Source of the DNA: Pseudidiomarina gelatinasegens
GTDB taxonomy: Bacteria > Pseudomonadota > Gammaproteobacteria > Enterobacterales > Alteromonadaceae
Direction: 5' to 3'
Length of the DNA stretch: 64,000 nucleotides
Assembly (NCBI RefSeq): GCF_004025325.1
Contig: NZ_RSFE01000006.1
Span: forward strand, 80,581-144,580
A program made the position numbers and the translations under genes. Shown here one piece after another: positions 15,493 to 23,358 of this stretch (the stretch's first letter is position 1; the number at the start of each line of letters is the position of its first letter). The notes beneath the pieces were generated by a model, which searched no databases, was not told the origin of the DNA, and was given only the letters and a program-made list of their open reading frames with translations.

Positions 15493-16872
15493 ATGACCAA
15501 TAACGCAAACCAGATTGTTTGGAGCCAAGCGCTCATCGACAAGTACAACATCAATGGACCACGCTATACGTCTTATCCGACAGCGTTGGCACTGCACAAT
15601 AAGTTTCCATTGAGTACCATGGAGCAAACGCTCGCTAACGCCCCTGACGAATTGAGCTTATACATTCACTTACCGTTCTGCATTAAGCTTTGCTATTACT
15701 GTGGTTGTAATAAAGTTATCACCCGCCACCAGCACAAAGCCGACATTTATTTGGACTATTTAGCCAAAGAGATGGCAATGTACAAAGCGCTACTGGGCAA
15801 CCGTAAATTTGAATCGGTGCACATGGGCGGTGGTACACCAACATTCTTGAGTGAAACGCAGTTATCGCGTTTGATGGCTTTATTACACGAACATTTTAGT
15901 TTCACGGATAACACGGAATGGTCTATCGAAATTGACCCACGTAGCTGCAGTGATGATAAATTACGTCATTTGCGCAAGCTCGGTTTTGACCGCGTTAGTT
16001 ATGGTGTGCAAGACTTCGACGCCAAAGTACAGATTGCGATCAACCGGGTGCAAGACACCGACATGATCAAGCACCAAATCGCCTTAAGCAAAGAGCTTGG
16101 TTTTCGCTCAATCAACCTTGATTTGATTTACGGCTTACCCTATCAGCGGCCGGAAACTTTTGCGGCGTCAATTGATCAGGTCATTGAATTAAACCCTGAC
16201 CGCGTCTCGCTATTTAGTTATGCGCATTTGCCTTCGCGTTTTGCGGGACAGCGTAAAATTGATGAGTCAAGCTTACCAACCGCGCCGATTAAACTTGAAT
16301 TACTGCAGTTAGGCATTACCAAGTTTACCGCGGCCGGCTATCAGTTTATTGGTATGGACCACTTTGCGAAAACTGACGATACCTTAGCGCAAGCCCAGCA
16401 ACGCGGTGAGTTACAACGTAACTTCCAAGGCTATACCACATCGGGTCAAGATGCCTTGTTAGGTATTGGCGCATCGTCGATTAGCCAAATTGATGGGGTG
16501 TTGTGGCAAAACGTGAAAGAGTTGCCTTCTTATTACAAAGCTATCAATAGCGACACCCTGCCGATTGTGAAAGGTTTTGAATTGAATGCTGATGATAAAT
16601 TGCGTGCGGCGTTAATTTCGCAAGTAATCTGTCATTTCGATTTAGACATTCAGGAATTTGCCAACAGCTGGAACATTGAGGATTTTTGGGACTACTTTGC
16701 CGATGCCAAGCGCAAACTGGAACCATTTATCGAAGATGGCTTGGTTGAGCTTGATGCCAACCAATTGCGCGTCACGACCCTTGGTCGGCTTTGGGTGCGC
16801 AGTATCTGTGCTTGCTTTGATGCGTATCTTGACGATTCAGCCACTGCACCGCGTTACTCCAAAGTGGTGTAA
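15493..16872 (+). CDS. hemN: Oxygen-independent coproporphyrinogen III dehydrogenase
   Basis: 459 residues, the full HemN length. The radical-SAM motif CIKLCYYC gives Cys63, Cys67 and Cys70, followed by Cys72 as in true HemN. MGGGTPTFL and the substrate-side motif NLDLIYGLPYQ are present, and the C-terminal HemN domain is complete. It decarboxylates two propionates of coproporphyrinogen III to give protoporphyrinogen IX without oxygen, in the cytoplasm. FNR and NarL-type sites upstream fit induction in anoxia and nitrate. It converges with nrdD, leaving 16 nt between them. Confidence 0.96.
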   Translation: MTNNANQIVWSQALIDKYNINGPRYTSYPTALALHNKFPLSTMEQTLANAPDELSLYIHLPFCIKLCYYCGCNKVITRHQHKADIYLDYLAKEMAMYKALLGNRKFESVHMGGGTPTFLSETQLSRLMALLHEHFSFTDNTEWSIEIDPRSCSDDKLRHLRKLGFDRVSYGVQDFDAKVQIAINRVQDTDMIKHQIALSKELGFRSINLDLIYGLPYQRPETFAASIDQVIELNPDRVSLFSYAHLPSRFAGQRKIDESSLPTAPIKLELLQLGITKFTAAGYQFIGMDHFAKTDDTLAQAQQRGELQRNFQGYTTSGQDALLGIGASSISQIDGVLWQNVKELPSYYKAINSDTLPIVKGFELNADDKLRAALISQVICHFDLDIQEFANSWNIEDFWDYFADAKRKLEPFIEDGLVELDANQLRVTTLGRLWVRSICACFDAYLDDSATAPRYSKVV

Positions 16873-16888
16873 CGCGGCGCCAGCAATC

Positions 16889-18724
16889 TTAACTTGCTTG
16901 CTTGAGCGCATTGGCTTGCGCTCGAGCACCAGCAATACTGGTGTCTTGTTGCTTGCGATGATAATGCCGCGCTGCATGCTCTTGGCGACGCCCTGAGCTA
17001 AACGCTGACACCCGCTTCAAATAGCCAATCACGCGCGTACCGTAGTCAATATCGGTAGAGCCACATGCTGAGCACTCGCAAAGCGTGCGCTTATCAATTT
17101 TTTCACAGGCGTTACAAATGGTGATTTTTACATTAATGCAGAAATAATTGCAGCCGGTGGTTGCGGCAATATTGAGCATCGACAAGTAGCCGTCTGTTGT
17201 CAGCTTTTCATCTAAATTCAAATGCAACGCTGAGCCGCCATCTAGAAACTCAATGAGCTCGTCGCCGTGCATGATGAACTTGTCCAGCGAGTTGGTCGCA
17301 TCATCTTCCACCACATAGAAATACGAGTTATAACAGTCGCGTGGCACAAAATAGCCGTCTTCACGATCCCACTTCGCATTTTTAACACCGAGGTTTTCCG
17401 CGGGGACAAATTCAGTGTTAAACATGTAGCCATATTCTTGCTTCGCGCGTTTGTTCGCGTCATAAATGACTTTTAAATGGCGTTGCACAAACTCAATGTA
17501 GTCGCGATTATTACTGGCAACCAAGCCTTGCGATTCGGCAGCTTCGACCATGCCATTAATACCAATCGTCAAAAACTGTTTATCCAGTGAGATAAACCCA
17601 GCATCGTAAACGGTGAGCAGCCCCGCGGCTTTGTAGTCTTCCATAATCTTCCGGTACGCCACTTGGTACTTCTGGATTTTCTCAATTTCTGTTTCCAGAT
17701 CACGACCATCCTGAACCAGTCGATTCATATTAATGGTAATGACGTTGATTGACCCGGTCGCCACCCCACCCGCACCAAGCGTGTAGGAAAACGTATTATC
17801 ACTAATCTCACTGCGCAGGCGGCAACAGGAAGCCAGTGAATCAGCATTTGGTGACAGGTAAACAAAGAATGAGTTGCCATCAGCAAGTTCGTGCGCAATA
17901 TGGCGTGCAAACTCCTGATCTTTGCATTGCCCTTGGTCAGTCAACATCGCCACCGTTACCACTGGAAACGTTAAAATGGTTTTCTTGCGCTCTTCGTTAA
18001 ACCAATGCAAGAAGAAGTCTTGCAGTTTACTAACTGACGCCCAGCTGCTCTTACTAAAGTCGGGGAACACAAAGTCACCGAACATGCTTTCAAAGTAATG
18101 CTGGTCGTATATCGAAATATTCCAAAACACACTTTGATAGCCACGCGCAGCCGCAGGTTGATTTAACGCATAAACGACATGTTGTAGGTGGTTTGCAATC
18201 TCATGGGGGTGTGTTTCAAGGTAATTATCACCGTAGTCACGACGCGCAAAATGATCAAAATACGCAAGAAATTCTACCGTGGCCACCGCACCAGCAAACT
18301 GTGAACTTACCGCAAATACAAAATTGACAAAGGTGCCACAGAAGCTTTCCAAGTGTTTAGGTGCTTTCGACTCGCCGCCAAGTTTAGTTAAGCCGTCACG
18401 CAAAAATGGGTACATGGTTACGGACACGCAATAGGGCTTTAAGCTGGTTTCGTCATGCACATAAATTTCATGATCTTCAATTTGGCGAATGTATTCTTGC
18501 CCCAGTTCCGAGCCAAATAATTCGCTGATTTTGGTGCTCACTTGCTTGCGGTTAACTTGCACAAAAAAGTCTTTCATTAACTCCGCTTCTAAGGTCGCAA
18601 TGTTCTTTTGGGTAACATTCGCATTGGCGTCCATCTTCGAGCCATCAGCAGCATTTTGCGCTGATAAATAGTGTTTGATGAAATCCATTTTTGCGTCAAC
18701 TTGTTCTGGGTTTAAGCGCAACAT
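16889..18724 (-). CDS. nrdD: Anaerobic ribonucleoside-triphosphate reductase without ATP-cone
   Basis: 611 residues. The ten-stranded catalytic barrel starts almost at the N-terminus, whereas E. coli NrdD (712) begins with an ATP-cone; that allosteric domain is missing. The C-terminal zinc site is CNAC...CSAC, and the glycyl-radical site reads TRVIGYLKRV. The active-site segment SLASCCRLR is present. It makes deoxyribonucleotides from ribonucleotides without oxygen after activation by NrdG. It lies 35 nt downstream of nrdG in the same operon, with FNR, NarL-type and NrdR-like sites upstream. Loss of the cone implies activity is not shut off by dATP through that domain. Confidence 0.93.
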   Translation of the reverse strand: MLRLNPEQVDAKMDFIKHYLSAQNAADGSKMDANANVTQKNIATLEAELMKDFFVQVNRKQVSTKISELFGSELGQEYIRQIEDHEIYVHDETSLKPYCVSVTMYPFLRDGLTKLGGESKAPKHLESFCGTFVNFVFAVSSQFAGAVATVEFLAYFDHFARRDYGDNYLETHPHEIANHLQHVVYALNQPAAARGYQSVFWNISIYDQHYFESMFGDFVFPDFSKSSWASVSKLQDFFLHWFNEERKKTILTFPVVTVAMLTDQGQCKDQEFARHIAHELADGNSFFVYLSPNADSLASCCRLRSEISDNTFSYTLGAGGVATGSINVITINMNRLVQDGRDLETEIEKIQKYQVAYRKIMEDYKAAGLLTVYDAGFISLDKQFLTIGINGMVEAAESQGLVASNNRDYIEFVQRHLKVIYDANKRAKQEYGYMFNTEFVPAENLGVKNAKWDREDGYFVPRDCYNSYFYVVEDDATNSLDKFIMHGDELIEFLDGGSALHLNLDEKLTTDGYLSMLNIAATTGCNYFCINVKITICNACEKIDKRTLCECSACGSTDIDYGTRVIGYLKRVSAFSSGRRQEHAARHYHRKQQDTSIAGARAQANALKQAS

Positions 18725-18759
18725 GGCTACTCTCCTTATTTATATTTGTAATGATCCGG

Positions 18760-19212
18760 TTAACTTGCAAGGAACCGGCAGTTCAGCAATTGCTGGGTGC
18801 GTAAGTCATAAAATTTTTGATTGGTGCTTGAGCTATCAAGCCCGCCTAAACTGGCCACCCAGGGGCCGGTTTTGAGGTAGGTCAAATGTTGTTTAATCTG
18901 CAGCGACACATCGTCGTAACCCGTGTATAAACAGGTTTGTAGTCCAGCATTTCGTGCTTGCTGTAATCGCGCAATTAACGTTTCAGGCTGCCATTCGCCG
19001 CCTAAAAACAGCACACAAGTAATTAAGTTTCGGTATTGCGCCAAGCGCGCAGCAAAATAGTCAGCGGTCAGCTGCTCGCCGCTGCCAACGGGCCAGCTAT
19101 CGACACTGTGGCAACCTTTGCATCCAACTGGGCATCCGGTGATGGTGTAAGCTAGAGAGACCTCTCCAGGCACCTCCTGAAACACCACTTGTTCTGCGCT
19201 GTATCGCAACAT
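18760..19212 (-). CDS. nrdG: Anaerobic RNR-activating protein (radical SAM)
   Basis: 150 residues. The radical-SAM cluster motif is CPVGCKGC (Cys27, Cys31, Cys34), followed by HSVDSW in place of the HN found in E. coli NrdG. The fold is the short NrdG type, FLGGEW supplying the SAM-binding glycines. It cleaves SAM to place the glycyl radical on NrdD. It is the first gene of nrdG-nrdD, the reverse of the E. coli order. I took the ATG at 19212 (AGGTG upstream); the longer reading would cover the NrdR-like boxes. Confidence 0.93.
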   Translation of the reverse strand: MLRYSAEQVVFQEVPGEVSLAYTITGCPVGCKGCHSVDSWPVGSGEQLTADYFAARLAQYRNLITCVLFLGGEWQPETLIARLQQARNAGLQTCLYTGYDDVSLQIKQHLTYLKTGPWVASLGGLDSSSTNQKFYDLRTQQLLNCRFLAS

Positions 19213-19215
19213 GAA

Positions 19216-19263
19216 ACACCTATATATTGTGTACGTATTTATATATATGTCTATATATTGTGT
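19216..19263 (-). promoter_or_regulatory. Pair of NrdR-like boxes before nrdG
   Basis: The 13-mer CTATATATTGTGT occurs twice (19220-19232 and 19251-19263), exactly 31 nt apart, and the left flank ACAC of the first copy completes a near-palindrome ACACCTATATATTGTGT. NrdR boxes are AT-rich palindromes bounded by ACAC and GTGT, found in pairs about three helical turns apart before RNR genes. The first copy sits next to the ribosome site of nrdG. Confidence 0.65.
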
Positions 19264-19302
19264 TTTGATGCTATCAGCATAGACGCGGCATAACTTGCTG
19301 CA

Positions 19303-19316
19303 TTGATCTGGATCAA
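19303..19316. promoter_or_regulatory. Perfect FNR box in the nrdG/norZ intergenic region
   Basis: TTGATCTGGATCAA matches TTGAT-N4-ATCAA in every position. Its centre lies 97 nt from the nrdG start and 315 nt from norZ; on the minus strand a TATGCT-like -10 lies about 30 nt downstream, so it most probably activates nrdG-nrdD. Confidence 0.82.
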
Positions 19317-19323
19317 TAAAAAC

Positions 19324-19345
19324 TACCCCCAATGGGTATACCCCT
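19324..19345. promoter_or_regulatory. Cluster of NarL-type heptamers
   Basis: ATGGGTA (19332-19338) and TACCCCT (19339-19345) are exact heptamers placed back to back, and TACCCCC (19324-19330) is a one-mismatch copy facing the first. They adjoin the FNR box, as at hemN. Confidence 0.5.
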
Positions 19346-19412
19346 TAGATTCCTTTCAGTTACCTCTTTAGCTCAATTTTTAATGGCGCAAGCCCATGCG
19401 ATTCTATACGCG

Positions 19413-19468
19413 GGTAATTTCTACCAAGGCGGTTTAAATGACTGCGCAAGAGATGGGTTGATTTAACC
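19413..19468 (+). promoter_or_regulatory. Three NorR-type enhancer sites before the NO reductase gene
   Basis: GGT-N7-ACC at 19413-19425 and 19456-19468 are exact; the middle copy at 19431-19443 is GGT-N7-ACT. Starts are 18 and 25 nt apart, and 42 nt separate the last site from the sigma-54 promoter. The order, spacing and weak middle site mirror those at the hemerythrin gene. Confidence 0.78.
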
Positions 19469-19510
19469 CACAAGGATTAAATTTCCGTGCTATTTCAGCT
19501 AAATACAAAG

Positions 19511-19525
19511 TGGCACGGAGCTTGC
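19511..19525 (+). promoter_or_regulatory. Sigma-54 promoter of the NO reductase gene
   Basis: TGGCAC (19511-19516), 5 nt, TTGC (19522-19525): a near-consensus -24/-12 promoter, about 100 nt before the structural gene. It explains the long untranslated stretch together with the three NorR sites upstream. Confidence 0.87.
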
Positions 19526-19593
19526 TATAAGGATCAACGTGCGCGCTAGTCACATCTGACCCAGTGCAAACTTGATTAAAGGGAGAATCAACA

Positions 19594-19638
19594 ATGCAAC
19601 AACATCAACAGCCGGAGGTGCCAAATGGCCGGTTATAA
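19594..19638 (+). CDS. Possible 14-residue leader peptide overlapping norZ
   Basis: An ATG with the ribosome site GGGAG opens a 14-codon reading frame (MQQHQQPEVPNGRL) whose stop lies 14 nt inside norZ in another frame. The norZ ribosome site GGAGG is inside it. Translation of the leader could open or couple the norZ start. There is no support beyond the ribosome site and position. Confidence 0.35.
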   Translation: MQQHQQPEVPNGRL

Positions 19639-21904
19639 AAAATTATGGTGGATACTGATAGCCATTTTGGCCATCACCTTTGGTGTCCTCGGATACTTCG
19701 GTAAAGAAGTTTACCGTGTCGCTCCGCCGATTCCTGATCAAGTCATGACCGAATCAGGTCACGTTTTGATGACGGAAGAGTCGATTCTTGACGGGCAAAC
19801 CGCCTGGCAATCAGTCGGTGGCATGCAATTGGGCTCTATTTGGGGTCATGGCGCATACCAAGCACCTGACTGGACAGCCGATTGGTTGCACCGCGAATTA
19901 GTGGCTTGGTTAGAAATAACCGCCCAAAAAAATTACGGACAAAGCTATGAAAGCCTAACCGCAGCACAACAAAACTCGCTACAGTTCGAGCTGAAACAAG
20001 CTTACCGTCACCCAGCTTATGACGCCGCAACGGACACCTTGGTTGTCGGTGATGTGCGTGCACAAGCTATTGCGGAAACTGCGGATTACTACAAACGTCT
20101 TTTCAGTGATGACTTGTCGTTAAAAAGCACGCGTGAAAACTATGCAATGAAAGAAAACACATTGCCAAGCTTAGAGCGCCGCGAAGTGATGACTCAGTTC
20201 TTTTTCTGGACTGCATGGTCAGCCGCAACCGAGCGTCCTGATAGCGATGTGACCTATACCAACAACTGGCCGCATGAGCCGTTAATTGACAACAAGCCAA
20301 GTGCCGAGAATTTGATTTGGTCTTTAGTGTCAATCATCCTGCTTATTGCCGGTGTCGGTGGCTTGATTTGGGCTTGGGCCTTCTTACGTGATCACGACGA
20401 AGAAGAAACGGAAGCGCCGAAAAAAGATCCAATCAGCTTGGTAAATCTAACCCCGTCACAAAAAGCACTGGGGAAGTACCTGTTCTTGGTCATGGCGCTA
20501 TTTATCGTACAGATATTCTTAGGCGGCTTCACTGCGCATTACACCGTTGAAGGCCAAGAGTTCTACGGTATTAACGTGTCGCAGTGGTTCCCCTATTCTT
20601 TAGTACGCACCTGGCACATACAGGCGGCGCTCTTCTGGATTGCAACCGGCTTCTTAGCGGCGGGATTATTCTTAGCACCGATTATTAACGGTGGTAAAGA
20701 CCCGAAATTCCAAAAGCTTGGGGTTGATATCCTGTTCTGGGCTCTGGTTGTGGTTGTTGCCGGTTCGTTTATTGGTAACTACTTGGCCATTGCGCAAATC
20801 ATGCCTGAGCACCTCAGCTTCTGGCTGGGTCACCAAGGCTATGAATACGTCGATTTAGGGCGTTTGTGGCAAATTGGTAAGTTCCTTGGCATCGTATTCT
20901 GGCTCGGTTTGATGCTACGCGGCGTTGTTGGCGCGTTCAAACAGCCTGGCGACAAGAACTTGTTAGCGCTACTAACCGCTTCTGTGGTTGCAATTGGCTT
21001 GTTCTACGGTGCTGGCTTCTTCTACGGCGAACGCACTCACTTATCCGTGATGGAATACTGGCGCTGGTGGATCGTTCACCTGTGGGTTGAAGGCTTCTTT
21101 GAAGTGTTTGCAACTGCAGCGTTAGCGTTCATCTTTAATAGCATGGGCCTTGTGTCTCGCCGTATGGCAACTGCTGCAGCATTGGCCTCAGCGTCACTGT
21201 TCATGTTAGGCGGCGTACCTGGTACCTTCCACCACTTGTACTTCTCAGGTACCACAACACCAATCATGGCTGTTGGCGCAACGTTCTCTGCGCTTGAAGT
21301 AGTGCCATTGGTAGTACTAGGTTATGAAGCATGGGAAAACTGGAGCTTGCAACGTCGCGCCGAGTGGATGCAACGTATCAAGTGGCCACTACTGTGCTTT
21401 GTTGCTGTAGCATTCTGGAACTTCTTAGGTGCTGGCGTATTGGGCTTCATGATCAACCCACCAATCGCGCTGTATTACATCCAAGGCCTGAATACCACAC
21501 CAACCCACGCTCACGCGGCATTGTTTGGGGTGTATGGCTTCTTAGCAATCGGTTTCGTACTGTTAATCTTGCGCTACATTCGTCCGAACTTCGCGTTTAA
21601 CGACAAGATTATGAAAACTGGTTTCTGGTGGTTGAATATCGGCTTGTGCTTGATGTTATTCACCAGCTTGTTACCTATTGGTTTCATCCAGTTCTACGCC
21701 TCGGCTACTGAAGGTTTGTGGTACGCACGTAGCGAAGCGTTTATGCAGCAACCATTACTGCAAAGCTTACGCTGGATTCGTACTGTCGGTGACGTCGTAT
21801 TCATTATTGGCGGACTCGCTGTTGCCTATCAGGTTGTTATTGGCCTGTTTGGTAAGCAGCAAGAAGCTGAAATTGACGCTGAACCCGTAACAGTCAAAAG
21901 CTAG
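19625..21904 (+). CDS. norZ: Quinol-dependent nitric oxide reductase (qNOR)
   Basis: 759 residues, the qNOR length. An N-terminal helix and a large periplasmic domain (about 35-225) resemble a fused NorC without haem c, and are followed by about twelve helices of the haem-copper oxidase type. Conserved segments include TAWQSVGGMQLGSIWGHGAY, the His ligands in VRTWHIQAALFW and VHLWVEGFFEVF, PGTFHHLYFSG and THAHAALFGVYGF. It reduces two NO to N2O with electrons from quinol at the inner membrane. There is no separate norC. The sigma-54 promoter and NorR sites upstream indicate induction by NO, and no nitrite reductase gene is nearby, so detoxification is a likely role. Confidence 0.96.
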   Translation: MAGYKKLWWILIAILAITFGVLGYFGKEVYRVAPPIPDQVMTESGHVLMTEESILDGQTAWQSVGGMQLGSIWGHGAYQAPDWTADWLHRELVAWLEITAQKNYGQSYESLTAAQQNSLQFELKQAYRHPAYDAATDTLVVGDVRAQAIAETADYYKRLFSDDLSLKSTRENYAMKENTLPSLERREVMTQFFFWTAWSAATERPDSDVTYTNNWPHEPLIDNKPSAENLIWSLVSIILLIAGVGGLIWAWAFLRDHDEEETEAPKKDPISLVNLTPSQKALGKYLFLVMALFIVQIFLGGFTAHYTVEGQEFYGINVSQWFPYSLVRTWHIQAALFWIATGFLAAGLFLAPIINGGKDPKFQKLGVDILFWALVVVVAGSFIGNYLAIAQIMPEHLSFWLGHQGYEYVDLGRLWQIGKFLGIVFWLGLMLRGVVGAFKQPGDKNLLALLTASVVAIGLFYGAGFFYGERTHLSVMEYWRWWIVHLWVEGFFEVFATAALAFIFNSMGLVSRRMATAAALASASLFMLGGVPGTFHHLYFSGTTTPIMAVGATFSALEVVPLVVLGYEAWENWSLQRRAEWMQRIKWPLLCFVAVAFWNFLGAGVLGFMINPPIALYYIQGLNTTPTHAHAALFGVYGFLAIGFVLLILRYIRPNFAFNDKIMKTGFWWLNIGLCLMLFTSLLPIGFIQFYASATEGLWYARSEAFMQQPLLQSLRWIRTVGDVVFIIGGLAVAYQVVIGLFGKQQEAEIDAEPVTVKS

Positions 21905-21916
21905 GTAGTTTGAAGT

Positions 21917-21951
21917 AACACAATTTGTGTTGTTGACCGTGGTTACCACGG
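21917..21951. other. Two adjacent 15-nt palindromes after norZ
   Basis: AACACAATTTGTGTT (21917-21931) and CCGTGGTTACCACGG (21937-21951) are each palindromic around a single central base. They lie between the norZ stop and its terminator. They could be regulator sites or extra hairpins of the transcript end. Confidence 0.4.
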
Positions 21952-21959
21952 CAGTGTTA

Positions 21960-21993
21960 GCCCGAGACCTCCCAACCGTCTCGGGCTTTTTTT
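21960..21993 (+). terminator. Rho-independent terminator of norZ
   Basis: GCCCGAGAC pairs perfectly with GTCTCGGGC across a 9-nt loop and is followed by seven T. It also ends just before the convergent permease gene. Confidence 0.92.
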
Positions 21994-21998
21994 ATCTT

Positions 21999-23213
21999 TT
22001 ATGCAATGACGTAAACAACCGTGCCACCAATCAACCAAACTGCACTGAGCACACAAAGGCCAGCCATAATTTTGTCACTCAGCGATGACTCGCTATGGTC
22101 ATGATCGTGGTGATCGTGCTCACTGGCTTGTTGTGCCTGACGCCAGAAAACAATCATCACCGCGCTAAGTGCAAGAAAGATTAGGTTCAAAACAAACCCA
22201 TAATTTAGCTGAAAGTGTTCCTGTTCCGCTGGCGAAGTCCATTGTGATGCATCAGGTAGCAAGTCAAATGCAACCAGGCCGTAGTGCATCACCAATGACG
22301 CTGCAACCAGGCATACGAATAGCATCATGGCAATGTACAGCGCCATTTTCCAGCCGTAGTAGCGTGCATTTATTTTCAATACAGGAAGTACAATCAAATC
22401 AGAAAATATAAATGCCATGACCCCAGCAAAAGCTACACCCTCACCAAATAACACTGCCGCCAATGGAATGTTCCCCATAGAACCAATAAAGGTAAAGAAT
22501 GCAGCGATTGGCCCTACCACCGCTTGCTGCAACAGTGACCAAAAACCCGGTTCACCGGCACTGCCAACGCCAACAAAAAGCCACTCGAAAAACGCACTCG
22601 GTACGAACGCCGAAATTACACCGGCGACGGTAAAGCCGATAAGAATGTCCTGCCAAACCATTTGCCATTCCATGACATATTTTTGGCCGACTTGCTGCCA
22701 CGTTTCTTTGCTTAATAAATCAGATAAGGTGCTTTCATGCTGATGCTCGTCTTCGCTGTCTTCGTGACGCGCTTGCTTAATAAGCTTATGTGGATTGGTT
22801 AACGTAATAAATAACCACACAAACAGAATCAGCAGCAGCCCGCCAACATACTCGCCAACCACAAACTGCCAGCCTAGAAAAATAGAGATAACAAACCCCA
22901 GCTCTATCACTAAGTTTGTTGATGCAAGCATAAACGCCATAGAAGCACTGAAAGCCGCGCCCTTATTAAAGAGCGCGCGGGTAGTCGAAAGTGCAGCAAA
23001 ACTGCAGGAACTGGAAATGAATCCGAAAAACGTACCTAAGGAAACCGATTTAAGGTTGTTACTGCCCATTGCTTGGCGCATTCGTCGCTTGGTGATTAGC
23101 ACTTGAATTAAGCTACTTATCAAATAACCTAATACAAAGGCCCATAATGCCATCCAGAAAAAACCAAGGCTGGTATACGCAGATTCTCCCCAAGCGGTTA
23201 TAAATTCTGTCAT
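21999..23213 (-). CDS. DUF318/ArsP-type permease
   Basis: 404 residues, about ten membrane helices in two halves. The family cysteine motif is GFISSSCSFAALSTTRALF in the first half, with its partner FIGSMGNIPLAAVLFGEG in the second. A charged loop (HEDSEDEHQHES) joins the halves and a His/Asp run (HDHHDHDHSES) precedes the last helix. Permeases of this group export organoarsenicals (ArsP) or unidentified substrates; the His-rich segment hints at metal but does not prove it. It sits between norZ and narX with no shared operon. Confidence 0.82.
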   Translation of the reverse strand: MTEFITAWGESAYTSLGFFWMALWAFVLGYLISSLIQVLITKRRMRQAMGSNNLKSVSLGTFFGFISSSCSFAALSTTRALFNKGAAFSASMAFMLASTNLVIELGFVISIFLGWQFVVGEYVGGLLLILFVWLFITLTNPHKLIKQARHEDSEDEHQHESTLSDLLSKETWQQVGQKYVMEWQMVWQDILIGFTVAGVISAFVPSAFFEWLFVGVGSAGEPGFWSLLQQAVVGPIAAFFTFIGSMGNIPLAAVLFGEGVAFAGVMAFIFSDLIVLPVLKINARYYGWKMALYIAMMLFVCLVAASLVMHYGLVAFDLLPDASQWTSPAEQEHFQLNYGFVLNLIFLALSAVMIVFWRQAQQASEHDHHDHDHSESSLSDKIMAGLCVLSAVWLIGGTVVYVIA

Positions 23214-23272
23214 TAATTCTCCTTAAGCCGTCAATCTGAGTTCAAAGTATAGCAGTGCACCAAAACCTTTGA

Positions 23273-23297
23273 GCGAATCATAAAATTCCTGATTCGC
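23273..23297. promoter_or_regulatory. Inverted repeat before narX
   Basis: GCGAATCA and TGATTCGC form a perfect 8-bp inverted repeat with a 9-nt spacer, about 60 nt before narX. There is no T-run. It may be an operator. Confidence 0.35.
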
Positions 23298-23358
23298 ACC
23301 CAAACGTATTTGGCGTTAAACTATACAGCTACCTGCAACAACGCTCAGTATAGGTGTT

